17,187 bases of DNA from contig JAFGLP010000196.1 in NCBI GenBank assembly GCA_016927965.1, forward strand, positions 1 to 17,187. The letters run 5' to 3'. Source of the stretch: Dehalococcoidia bacterium (lineage in GTDB: Bacteria > Chloroflexota > Dehalococcoidia > GIF9 > UBA5629). Position 1 is the stretch's first letter; each line of letters begins with the position of its first letter. Under the pieces are notes generated by a model. It had not been told where the DNA came from. It was given only the letters and a program-made list of their open reading frames with translations, and did not search any database. Both the position numbers and the translations under genes were made by a program. Below, piece after piece: positions 7,163 through 14,034 of this stretch.

Positions 7163-9709
7163 TTACTGCAGACAATTATTTTTTCCATCCCTGCTACATA
7201 CTGCGGGAACAAAGCCCCGCATGCGTAGCGTGTTCAGTGTTACGGACAGTGAGCTCATTGCCATTAGGAGAGCTGCCAGCTCCGGGCTGACCAGCTGTGC
7301 AGTGAGAGGATAAAGCACACCCATGCCGAAAGGTATAGCCAGGGTGTTATATCCGAAAGCCCATGTCAGATTTTCCTTTATCTTATGCAGGGTTGCCCGT
7401 GCAATCTGTATGCCGGCCACTACATCAATCAGGTCATCTTTGACGATTATTACATTGCCCGTTTCCTTGGCTACATCGGCACCAGATCCGATGGCGATTC
7501 CTACATCCGCCTTAGCCAGTGCGGGAGAATCATTGATGCCATCTCCTACCATGGCCACTATTTTTCCCATGGCCTGCATTTTTTTTACTTCTGCAGCCTT
7601 ATCTGCGGGCAGTACTTCGGCCAGCACATGATAGATGCCGACCTGACGTGCTATCGCTTCCGCCGTACGTAGGTTGTCGCCTGAGATCATGGCTACTTCG
7701 ATATTCATATTATGAAGTTCGGACACAGCTCTGGCTGAACTATGCTTGAGTGTATCTGCCACGGCTACGATGCCACGTGCTTCGCTGTTTACGGCCAGAA
7801 ACATAGTAGTCTTGCCATCGTGCTCAAGCTTTTCAGCTTTCGGAATAAGCTTATCAATAGATATTCCTTGCTCTTGCATAAGTCTGCGGTTGCCCATCAA
7901 TATATTTTTTTCTCCCAACCTGGCAAATACACCCAGGCCGGGCAACCCATCAAAATCGTCTGCATCCTCGGGTTCGATACCATTTTTACGCGCTGCAGCG
8001 ACAATAGCTTCTCCCAGCGGATGCTCCGAGTTTTTCTCCGTTATTGCCGCCAAATGCAGCACCTCTTTATCATCGCCGTTCAAAGCAATGATATTTGTAA
8101 CTGAGGGCTTCCCTTTGGTCAGCGTACCGGTTTTATCGAAGATAACGGCCTGAACTTTTGCGGTTGTTTCCATAGCATCGGCACCTTTGAACAGAATACC
8201 GTATTCTGCCCCTTTCCCTGTTCCGGCCATGATAGCGATTGGTGTTGCCAGACCGAGGGCGCAGGGACAGGATATTACCAGAACTGTAACAGAGACCAGC
8301 AATGCAAATCCAAATGCCCCGACAAGATCCAGTTTATAAGGGGTCAGCATCATGCGGCTCTCGGGAGTGAACCAGAGAGAAAACCCAATAAAGAACCAGA
8401 ACAGAAATGTTCCCAGTGATATGATGTGCACTCCCATTATGAACCTGCCTGCTACTTTATCAGCTACTCTCTGTATGGGTGCCCTGGTCGTTTGCGCTTC
8501 CTCTACTAGTGTGATTATCTGAGACAGTGCGGTATCTCTGCCTACACGTGTTGCCCGGAATTTGAAAGCCCCTGTTTTATTTATAGTGCCGCCAATGACT
8601 TCATCCCCGGATTTCTTTTCTGCAGGGATGCTCTCGCCGGTTATCATTGATTGGTCTATCGATGAATAGCCCTCGATGATTGAGCCATCTACGGGGACCC
8701 ATTCGCCGGGACGTACGATGATGAGATCATTGACCTGCACCTCGTCCGCCGGGACCTCAAATTCGATATTGTCACGGATCACATTGGCTTTTCGGGGCTG
8801 CAGCTTCATTAGCCTGCGGATAGCTTCCGAAGTCCTGCCGCGCGTGACTGCTTCAAGATAACGGCCAAGTATTATAAATGCTGTTAGCAGGGCCGCGGCT
8901 TCATAAAACGTGGCATCTTTGCCACCGAAGCCAGCCTCAGGCCAGAAAGTGTTTATAACAGCGATGCCGTAAGCTGCCCCGATGCCGGTGGCGTACAATA
9001 GATTCATGTCCGTTACACCATGACGTAGACCTTTAAAACTATTGACGAAAAACTGACGGCCGGGGACAAGTACTACAGGAGTAGTCAGGAAAAAGAGTAC
9101 CACCTTATTATTTAGCCATTCTGGGATAATGTAGGGAAAAATCCAGTAAGGCTGCATCATACCGACCATTACAATGGTTCCCAATGAACCGGCGATTATC
9201 AGGTAAATAAGCTGCCGTCTTATCTCTTGTTGCCGGGCTTTCCTCTCACTGTCCAGCGCTTCCTGCCCCTGTGCTTTTTCGGTGACGTCGTATCCCAGTT
9301 CTCCGATCATTTTCTTGATATCTTTAAGTGGTGTAATTTCCGGCGAGTATTCCACGCTTGCGTTGCCCGACGCAATATTGACTATCGTTTTACTCACGCC
9401 GGGGAACGACTTCAGGGCTGTTTCTATATTAACTGCACAAGTCTGGCAGCGCATGCCGCCTATTTTAAGCTGGACTTTATCTAGCATAACCTCATAACCA
9501 GCATCTTCTATTGCTTTCCTCATATCGTCCAAATTCACCTTGGCCGGATCATACTCGACGCTGGCCTTGCCCGTGGCTAGGTTCACAACTGCTTTGGTAA
9601 CGCCCGGCAATGCTGATAGCGCTTCTTCGCTATGCATAACACAGGCGGCACATGTCATTCCCGCTATCTGCAGGCTGATCTTTTTTAAGGGCACATGTCC
9701 GTTATCCAT
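7163..9709 (-). CDS. copA: Copper-exporting P1B-type ATPase with two heavy-metal domains
   Basis: ATP-driven pump expected to export Cu(I) across the cytoplasmic membrane. The 848-residue protein begins with two heavy-metal-associated domains: G-M-T-C20-A-A-C23 (about 11-75) and G-M-R-C88-Q-T-C91 (about 79-143). Membrane helices follow, with the actuator loop T357-G-E-S, the ion-binding C481-P-C483 in helix 6, phosphorylation site D525-K-T-G-T, nucleotide-domain S-E-H563-P, and hinge G722-D-G-I-N-D. In the last two helices Y787-N788 and M818-x-S-S match the Cu(I)-type signature, which argues against zinc or cadmium. The C-terminal tail carries two extra cysteines (C838, C846). It lies 17 bases after the methyltransferase-like gene. 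No CsoR/CopY-type regulator or CopZ gene is adjacent. No strong ribosome site precedes the ATG. Confidence 0.95.
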   Translation of the reverse strand: MDNGHVPLKKISLQIAGMTCAACVMHSEEALSALPGVTKAVVNLATGKASVEYDPAKVNLDDMRKAIEDAGYEVMLDKVQLKIGGMRCQTCAVNIETALKSFPGVSKTIVNIASGNASVEYSPEITPLKDIKKMIGELGYDVTEKAQGQEALDSERKARQQEIRRQLIYLIIAGSLGTIVMVGMMQPYWIFPYIIPEWLNNKVVLFFLTTPVVLVPGRQFFVNSFKGLRHGVTDMNLLYATGIGAAYGIAVINTFWPEAGFGGKDATFYEAAALLTAFIILGRYLEAVTRGRTSEAIRRLMKLQPRKANVIRDNIEFEVPADEVQVNDLIIVRPGEWVPVDGSIIEGYSSIDQSMITGESIPAEKKSGDEVIGGTINKTGAFKFRATRVGRDTALSQIITLVEEAQTTRAPIQRVADKVAGRFIMGVHIISLGTFLFWFFIGFSLWFTPESRMMLTPYKLDLVGAFGFALLVSVTVLVISCPCALGLATPIAIMAGTGKGAEYGILFKGADAMETTAKVQAVIFDKTGTLTKGKPSVTNIIALNGDDKEVLHLAAITEKNSEHPLGEAIVAAARKNGIEPEDADDFDGLPGLGVFARLGEKNILMGNRRLMQEQGISIDKLIPKAEKLEHDGKTTMFLAVNSEARGIVAVADTLKHSSARAVSELHNMNIEVAMISGDNLRTAEAIARQVGIYHVLAEVLPADKAAEVKKMQAMGKIVAMVGDGINDSPALAKADVGIAIGSGADVAKETGNVIIVKDDLIDVVAGIQIARATLHKIKENLTWAFGYNTLAIPFGMGVLYPLTAQLVSPELAALLMAMSSLSVTLNTLRMRGFVPAVCSRDGKNNCLQ

Positions 9710-9726
9710 GACCGTATATGATCAAA

Positions 9727-10278
9727 TTACTTAGCTGGACGAATGCGTGGTAAATACATCCCGACTTTTTTCTTGTAATCAAGATATTGTTGACCGAACT
9801 GAATCTCAAGCTCCTTTTCCTCCACCTTCATAACATAAATAGTCATAATAAGTATGAAAAGAGGTGTGAAAATAAGCATCAGGGAAAGAGAACCGGCCAG
9901 TAGGCCTACCGCAAAGAAAATAAGGTAGATGCTGGTCATCATGGGGTTCCTGCTGAAAGCGTATATACTTCCTGTGAGCAGCTTTTGTGGAGGATTGATA
10001 GGCACGGGGGTACCCTGTGCCCTAGCGAATAATATCATGGTCCATCCCCCCAGAACTATGCCGGGTAACAATAAAATAACGCCGGCTATTAATGTCCATG
10101 GCAGGAATCTGATTGAGGGAAAATTAAGCCAACTGTCCAGGCCGAATGATGTCAGAAGGAATATAGTAAGGAAACATAAAAACAAAAAAGCGACTACCGG
10201 AGTAAGTAGCCAGCGTCTCTTAGCATCGCCGGTGGCGGTGCGGAATAGCAAATTAGCCCATCGTTCGAATATACCCAT
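9727..10278 (-). CDS. Isoprenylcysteine carboxyl methyltransferase-like membrane protein
   Basis: A 183-residue membrane protein with about four to five membrane segments. The C-terminal half has the ICMT/phospholipid-methyltransferase pattern: G103-x-I-Y-A-F-S-R110-N111-P112, then E153-E154-x-x-L with F161-G162-x-x-Y165-x-x-Y168, which in the family form the S-adenosylmethionine site. Bacterial members methylate various, mostly unknown, substrates, so only a methyltransferase-like role is proposed. I start it at the ATG at 10278: AAGGAG (10296-10291) lies 12 bases upstream, whereas the longer frame opens at a TTG (10347) without a ribosome site and inside the end of the DUF169 remnant. It lies 17 bases upstream of copA and is probably cotranscribed with it. 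Confidence 0.8.
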   Translation of the reverse strand: MGIFERWANLLFRTATGDAKRRWLLTPVVAFLFLCFLTIFLLTSFGLDSWLNFPSIRFLPWTLIAGVILLLPGIVLGGWTMILFARAQGTPVPINPPQKLLTGSIYAFSRNPMMTSIYLIFFAVGLLAGSLSLMLIFTPLFILIMTIYVMKVEEKELEIQFGQQYLDYKKKVGMYLPRIRPAK

Positions 10279-10316
10279 GGCGGTCTTTATCTCCTTGCCA
10301 ATTAATTGCGCTGAAA

Positions 10317-11161
10317 TTAGCAGATCCTTTTTTGTAACTCTTTCCAAGGCTGTTTCGTTAAAAAGCTGCCGGTGGCGTCGGCTTCCATCTGCAAATACAT
10401 CTTGTAGGGCACTGTAAAGGAAAGTATATCAGGTTCCAAATAGTGACGTACCGTTATATCGGTAAGGACGATAACGGCACGCGGTTCGGCGGCTTTGCTT
10501 TCATTGAAAGGATACAGGCATATTGAGATGCAGGCTGATCCCCCGGTTATCGCCACACTATGATTATTGCTTCGACTATAGTTTGCCAAGACGACCAGAG
10601 CGGATAGCTGGTCAGGATTCGTCAGGAAGATTATCAATTCAGGGTGCTCCTTATATATATCTACCTCGTGCAGCGGTTTGAAGATCAAATATTTACAAGG
10701 TAAATCGATAGCTGGCATGAATTCAAGCATAGCCATGGCTAATTGCGGCGTTTTCTCATAGGCTTCTCACTCAAACCTGCCCTGTATGCCGGTTGATAGA
10801 AAAGGAGAAACTAAATTCAGGTTTCGGGCATATGAATTTCCAAATCCAACCCCCGTTTTGCCTCCCGGACAGCGCACCGTCCTGCGGTCGAGCGCTACTG
10901 TTGCACCCCTGGCGGCTTTCATGACCATGCTTATCACGCATGACCAGCCGTTCTCTTTAATATTTGCTGTTTTTCAGGCTTGTTATCAGAAGGGATAACA
11001 GCTATTAGAGGGTAACGCAGTTTCAATTCGCGGAAAATCAAACTCGCCGTTTCCGTTTGGTATATCTGCGTTGTAAAGGTGAAGTTTGAATTAGAACTAT
11101 TAGTATGTTTCACTTGCAGCCTCCAGTTGCCCGCCAATTCCGATGAGATAGATGGAGGCAT
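10317..11161 (-). pseudogene. DUF169 family gene broken by a frameshift and an in-frame stop
   Basis: Read on the minus strand, three pieces line up as one DUF169 (COG2043) protein of about 280 residues. The N-terminal piece (11161 to about 10956) holds the F-R-E-L-K-L-R-Y-P-L-I-A-V-I block and K-P-E-K. A one-base loss around 10953-10958 shifts the frame. In the new frame comes E-N-G-W-S-C-V-I-S, A-A-R-G, the family's R-C-P-G-G-K-T-G-V-G-F-G block (about 10874-10839) and F-L-S-T-G. A TGA at 10769-10767 then interrupts between F-E and E-A-Y-E-K-T-P-Q-L-A. The last piece (10766-10317) holds Y-L-I-F-K-P-L, N-P-D-Q-L-S-A-L-V-V-L-A-N-Y, P-D-I-L-S-F-T-V-P and G-S-F-L. The function of DUF169 is not established. 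The start at 11161 has no good ribosome site. Confidence 0.85.
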
Positions 11162-11182
11162 TATATAACAGACTTAAGTAAT

Positions 11183-11217
11183 AAAAAAATAGAGGGCTGA
11201 CGTAAGCCCTCTATTTT
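11183..11217 (-). terminator. Intrinsic terminator after the alpha/beta hydrolase gene
   Basis: A perfect 13-base-pair stem (11186-11198 with 11205-11217) has a GC-rich core AGAGGGCT/AGCCCTCT and a 6-base loop. Read on the minus strand it is followed by a run of seven T, the classical rho-independent form, and it lies 34 bases past the hydrolase stop codon. Read on the plus strand it ends in only four T, so it is mainly a minus-strand terminator. It also separates the hydrolase from the DUF169 remnant. Confidence 0.9.
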
Positions 11218-11251
11218 CAAATAAGGAGGTACCGTTATAAGTTAAATCAGC

Positions 11252-12085
11252 CTATTTGACTGCATTGCCGTGCAGTTTATTGATGACCCATTTTATCCAC
11301 TGTTCACGTACGTACCCTGTTTCCATGGCAGTATTGTGGTGGCCCTGTGCAATCATGACCTGCTTTGGTTCGCTGGCCATGGCATAGGCCGGGAGAAAGT
11401 TTTGATATGGCGAAGCCAGGTCCTTTAAACAAAATACGAAAAGCTTACTGCAGCTCTTGAGTTCTACTAAAGATTCGGAAGGTTTCATTTTGGGCCAGAA
11501 CTCTATAAACTTCCTCCAGTCCACTTTGACCTTAAGCTTGTGAACATAGTTGACTATTTTAAAAATTGATTTAGCGACAAAAACAAGACCCGGACGTGCA
11601 AAATGCCTGGGGTTGCGGGCGACTGCATTAGTCACTTCTCCGGGGCAGGCCAGTGCAACCAGCACTATAGCATTTTTTAGCTTGCCCGCTGCCAGTATGG
11701 CGGAAAAAGCTCCCATGCTGTGTCCCACGAGGCCCATCCTCTTGCGGTCTACTTCCGGTTGGTTTTGCAGATATTCCCAGGCGTCTATTACATCGTCTAC
11801 CACACTATCATCCAGCAAGCCTCCGCTTTCTCCGTGTCCGCGGAAATCGAACGTAAGTGTTGCCACGCCTTTAGCGACGAGCTCTCTGGCGCTGATTTCA
11901 AAGGCGGTCTGCTTATTACCATATCCATGACACATCACCATTGCCGGGACGCGCTTCTTGCTGCTTGCACCTGCCGGGATATATACCGTGCCATTCAGTT
12001 TGATTCCGTTACTGCCGAATGTTATTTTCTTTTCAGTAACAAATGTATTGGTTTCCTCAAGGGAAAAGGGTTTTATATTAAACAC
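11252..12085 (-). CDS. Alpha/beta hydrolase
   Basis: A 277-residue serine hydrolase of the alpha/beta fold. Visible elements, numbered from the GTG at 12085: oxyanion-side C52-H-G-Y-G, then D80-F-R-G-H-G-E-S, the nucleophile elbow G121-H-S123-M-G, a probable acid in C-L-K-D222, and the catalytic histidine in G-H249-H250-N. The substrate (ester, lactone or peptide) cannot be told. The open frame runs on to an ATG at 12268, but that ATG lies inside a hairpin and upstream of the promoter at 12117-12125. AAGGAG (12103-12098) points to GTG 12085 (12-base gap) or TTG 12094 (only 3 bases); I prefer GTG. No signal peptide is visible, so it is probably cytoplasmic. It is a single-gene transcript with its own terminator. 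Confidence 0.85.
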   Translation of the reverse strand: MFNIKPFSLEETNTFVTEKKITFGSNGIKLNGTVYIPAGASSKKRVPAMVMCHGYGNKQTAFEISARELVAKGVATLTFDFRGHGESGGLLDDSVVDDVIDAWEYLQNQPEVDRKRMGLVGHSMGAFSAILAAGKLKNAIVLVALACPGEVTNAVARNPRHFARPGLVFVAKSIFKIVNYVHKLKVKVDWRKFIEFWPKMKPSESLVELKSCSKLFVFCLKDLASPYQNFLPAYAMASEPKQVMIAQGHHNTAMETGYVREQWIKWVINKLHGNAVK

Positions 12086-12116
12086 TATTCTCAAATGCTC
12101 CTTACTTAACAAGAAG

Positions 12117-12125
12117 AGTATAGCA
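12117..12125 (-). promoter_or_regulatory. Extended -10 promoter for the alpha/beta hydrolase
   Basis: On the minus strand TG-C-TATACT (12125 to 12117) is an extended -10 element; a -35 box at 17 bases is poor, as is common for this class. The predicted transcript start near 12110 falls just before the ribosome site AAGGAG at 12103-12098, giving a short leader and supporting the revised gene start. Confidence 0.5.
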
Positions 12126-12257
12126 TTCCGGATGGAGATGCCGAATCGGCGTTGAGGTTGATTTTTAACAGCCCGTTGAACGAACTTGGGTGGCCCATTG
12201 GCCTGATGCAAAATCATACTTTCGGCTGACCCAGACATCAAATACGGTAAATTTACT

Positions 12258-12287
12258 CTTAACGGCATTATTGCCGATGCCGTTAAG
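12258..12287 (-). terminator. Hairpin after the 211-residue membrane protein gene, possible terminator
   Basis: CTTAACGGCAT (12258-12268) and ATGCCGTTAAG (12277-12287) form a perfect 11-base-pair stem with an 8-base loop, 35 bases past the stop of the gene ending at 12322. No T-run follows on the minus strand, so termination may be weak or rho-dependent. Its position at the end of the polA-mutM transcript makes 3'-end protection or termination the simplest reading. The remainder of 12086-12321 holds only the hydrolase promoter and leader. Confidence 0.45.
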
Positions 12288-12321
12288 GGCTGCCAAATTA
12301 AATTATCAGTGTATAGTCTGA

Positions 12322-12957
12322 CTAAATCCAGTTTAAAATGCCCATGAAAACTATCAGGGCAATCGCGTCCACAGCAAAGATTGTCCCCACTGTTACAAGC
12401 TTATTTTTAACCGATTTCATATCGTATACCCAGAAGGAAACTGTGAAGAAAGGCACGTAGCCGATCAGCCAGATAAGCCAGGGCGTTCCCAGATTCCACC
12501 AGGGGTATTCCCATGTCAGTGCTCCTACCCAATTGAGCAGGCATTCTATGCAGACTGCCAGGATGGCGCTGATCACTATGTAAACCACACGGTTGGGAAT
12601 ACCCAGTATCTTCATGTTTTTATCAGCGGGCAGCATCTTGCACATTACGATGCCCATAATGGAGAACATCATACATATTTCTATATTAAGGCCGATCAGG
12701 ATTACCAGTGAACTGCCGTTACCGGGTGTTCCCCACACAGGGGCATACTGGGTGAAATGGAAAACAAGCCCATTCCAGATCTCATTGAACCAGTCCATGA
12801 ACCATAGGGCTAGTCCTCCCAGTACCAGACTCCAATTCCTCTGCTCAACAGCGTTAGCATAAACATACATCACCAGCAGTAACAGTGGGATAATATACCA
12901 TTGAAAATGACTGCCGTCGCGCAATAATGCCAGAGCTTGTGCAGCTGATTCTGCCAT
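12322..12957 (-). CDS. Polytopic membrane protein of unknown function
   Basis: A 211-residue, very hydrophobic protein with about six membrane segments (near 19-36, 43-61, 83-107, 122-146, 157-178 and 187-209). I do not recognise the family. It is unusually rich in Trp and has polar residues within or beside the helices: D55-W-F-N58-E59-I-W-N62, E93, E138 with N142, and E150. Such buried acidic residues are typical of ion, proton or metal transfer or of an enzyme site in the membrane, but no function can be assigned. A G-x-P-G-N-G-S loop (about 76-82) follows the second helix. The ATG has a very strong site, AAGGAGG at 12970-12964. It lies 25 bases after the 65-residue membrane protein in the polA-mutM transcript. 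Confidence 0.85.
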   Translation of the reverse strand: MAESAAQALALLRDGSHFQWYIIPLLLLVMYVYANAVEQRNWSLVLGGLALWFMDWFNEIWNGLVFHFTQYAPVWGTPGNGSSLVILIGLNIEICMMFSIMGIVMCKMLPADKNMKILGIPNRVVYIVISAILAVCIECLLNWVGALTWEYPWWNLGTPWLIWLIGYVPFFTVSFWVYDMKSVKNKLVTVGTIFAVDAIALIVFMGILNWI

Positions 12958-12982
12958 GCCTCCCCTCCTTGCATTTATTCTT

Positions 12983-13180
12983 TTATGGCCGCGACCTGTT
13001 CTTAAAGCGGGCCATCAGATAGATGGCGATACCGGCTAGTATAAGTATGGGGCTGACAAAAATTGCCAGGCTAATAGCTACTGCTTCATCGCCGTGCAGA
13101 AAAAACTTGACTATAAAGTGGACTGCTAGGCTGATTATGAAGAGGGCTGCGCCGCCCAGCATTAACCACTTTGCTTTCAT
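12983..13180 (-). CDS. Small two-helix membrane protein coupled to mutM
   Basis: A 65-residue protein with two membrane segments (about 5-27 and 33-56), a short acidic connecting turn (H29-G-D-E) and a basic C-terminus (R58-F-K-N-R-S-R). The positive-inside rule suggests both ends are cytoplasmic. No family is recognised. Its ATG overlaps the mutM stop as ATGA, and AAGGAG (13197-13192) lies inside the mutM end, 11 bases before the ATG, so translation is probably coupled to mutM. It is followed after 25 bases by the 211-residue membrane protein, a possible partner. Confidence 0.75.
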   Translation of the reverse strand: MKAKWLMLGGAALFIISLAVHFIVKFFLHGDEAVAISLAIFVSPILILAGIAIYLMARFKNRSRP

Positions 13181-14034
13181 GATTTGTTTTTCTCCTTACA
13201 GTTCTTGGAGTTTTTTATAAAATTGGCCGGCGGCTGGCATTTAGGACAGTAGTAAGTACCGCGCTGCCCCACTACAATGCGTGCAATAAGTGTTTGGCAA
13301 ATCGGGCAGGGCTGTCCTAATCTGTGTGCTACAGCGAATTCCCTGTGTGCTGTCCCCTGCCTCCCATCGGGATGGCGGTAATTGCGTATACTGGCTCCCA
13401 GATTTCGGATTCCTTTATTCAGCACATGTTTTATGGATTTATGCAGGTTCCTGATTTCTGCAGGAGTAAGAGATCCAGCTATTTTGATCGGGTGAATTTT
13501 AGCGTGGAAGAGGGCTTCATCAGCATACATATTGCCTATTCCTGCAATGGACTCTTGGTCAAGCAATACTGATTTCACAGGTGCTTGGCGGTTTTTTAAT
13601 ATCTGCGCCAGACAGCGGGGAGTAAAGCTCTCGTCCAGCGGTTCCCGGCCAAGTTTTCCAGTAATCTTTCCCGTATCTTTAACCAGGTAGAACGTACCGA
13701 ACCGTCTTATGTCCGTATAAACAACACTGCTGCCATCATCCAAAAAAAACTCCAAGCGCTTAAAGTGCTCGGGTGTACTTGGATTCCACAACAGCGAGCC
13801 TGTCATCCGCAAGTGGATTACCAGGTTCTCGCCATCGGTAAGCTCGATGACCAGGTATTTGCCTCTCCTGAGCAGGCCCAGTACTTTACGGCCTATTAGC
13901 CGGCTGCAAAAATCCTCCAGAGACGGTATCTGTACAGGTCTTGTGTCCAGTATTCTGGCACCGGTGAATATGCGCCCGATGATGTGCGGAGCCAGTACGT
14001 TTTTGATGGTTTCGACTTCCGGCAACTCTGGCAT
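13177..14034 (-). CDS. mutM: Formamidopyrimidine-DNA glycosylase (Fpg/MutM)
   Basis: Base-excision repair enzyme that removes 8-oxoguanine and ring-opened purines and cuts the DNA backbone by beta,delta-elimination. The 285-residue protein starts with M-P-E-L-P-E-V-E-T, so after Met removal Pro is the N-terminal nucleophile, with the catalytic Glu next to it. K59 lies in R-R-G-K-Y, the conserved H-L-R-M-T-G block follows at about 74-79, R110-R111 in D-I-R-R-F-G, and N168 in G-I-G-N-M-Y-A-D-E. The C-terminal zinc finger is complete: C243-P-I-C246 and C263-P-K-C266, with R258 in G-Q-R-G. It overlaps the polA stop by one base (TGATG) and the next gene by four, so the cluster is coupled. Function with Pol I in gap repair is natural. 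Confidence 0.97.
   Translation of the reverse strand: MPELPEVETIKNVLAPHIIGRIFTGARILDTRPVQIPSLEDFCSRLIGRKVLGLLRRGKYLVIELTDGENLVIHLRMTGSLLWNPSTPEHFKRLEFFLDDGSSVVYTDIRRFGTFYLVKDTGKITGKLGREPLDESFTPRCLAQILKNRQAPVKSVLLDQESIAGIGNMYADEALFHAKIHPIKIAGSLTPAEIRNLHKSIKHVLNKGIRNLGASIRNYRHPDGRQGTAHREFAVAHRLGQPCPICQTLIARIVVGQRGTYYCPKCQPPANFIKNSKNCKEKNKS

Noticed and set aside
10767..10769. In-frame TGA in the DUF169 gene as a possible selenocysteine codon
   Set aside because: It falls in a variable loop where relatives do not carry a catalytic cysteine, no SECIS-like hairpin was evident, and a separate frameshift already breaks the gene.
10786..10998. Plus-strand 70-codon open frame in the region between 10737 and 11000
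   Set aside because: The minus strand there reads conserved DUF169 blocks, so this is a shadow of the broken gene.
11223..11230. AAGGAGGT on the plus strand just after the intrinsic terminator
   Set aside because: No start codon with a plausible open frame follows it on the plus strand, so it is a chance match at the 3' end of the hydrolase gene.
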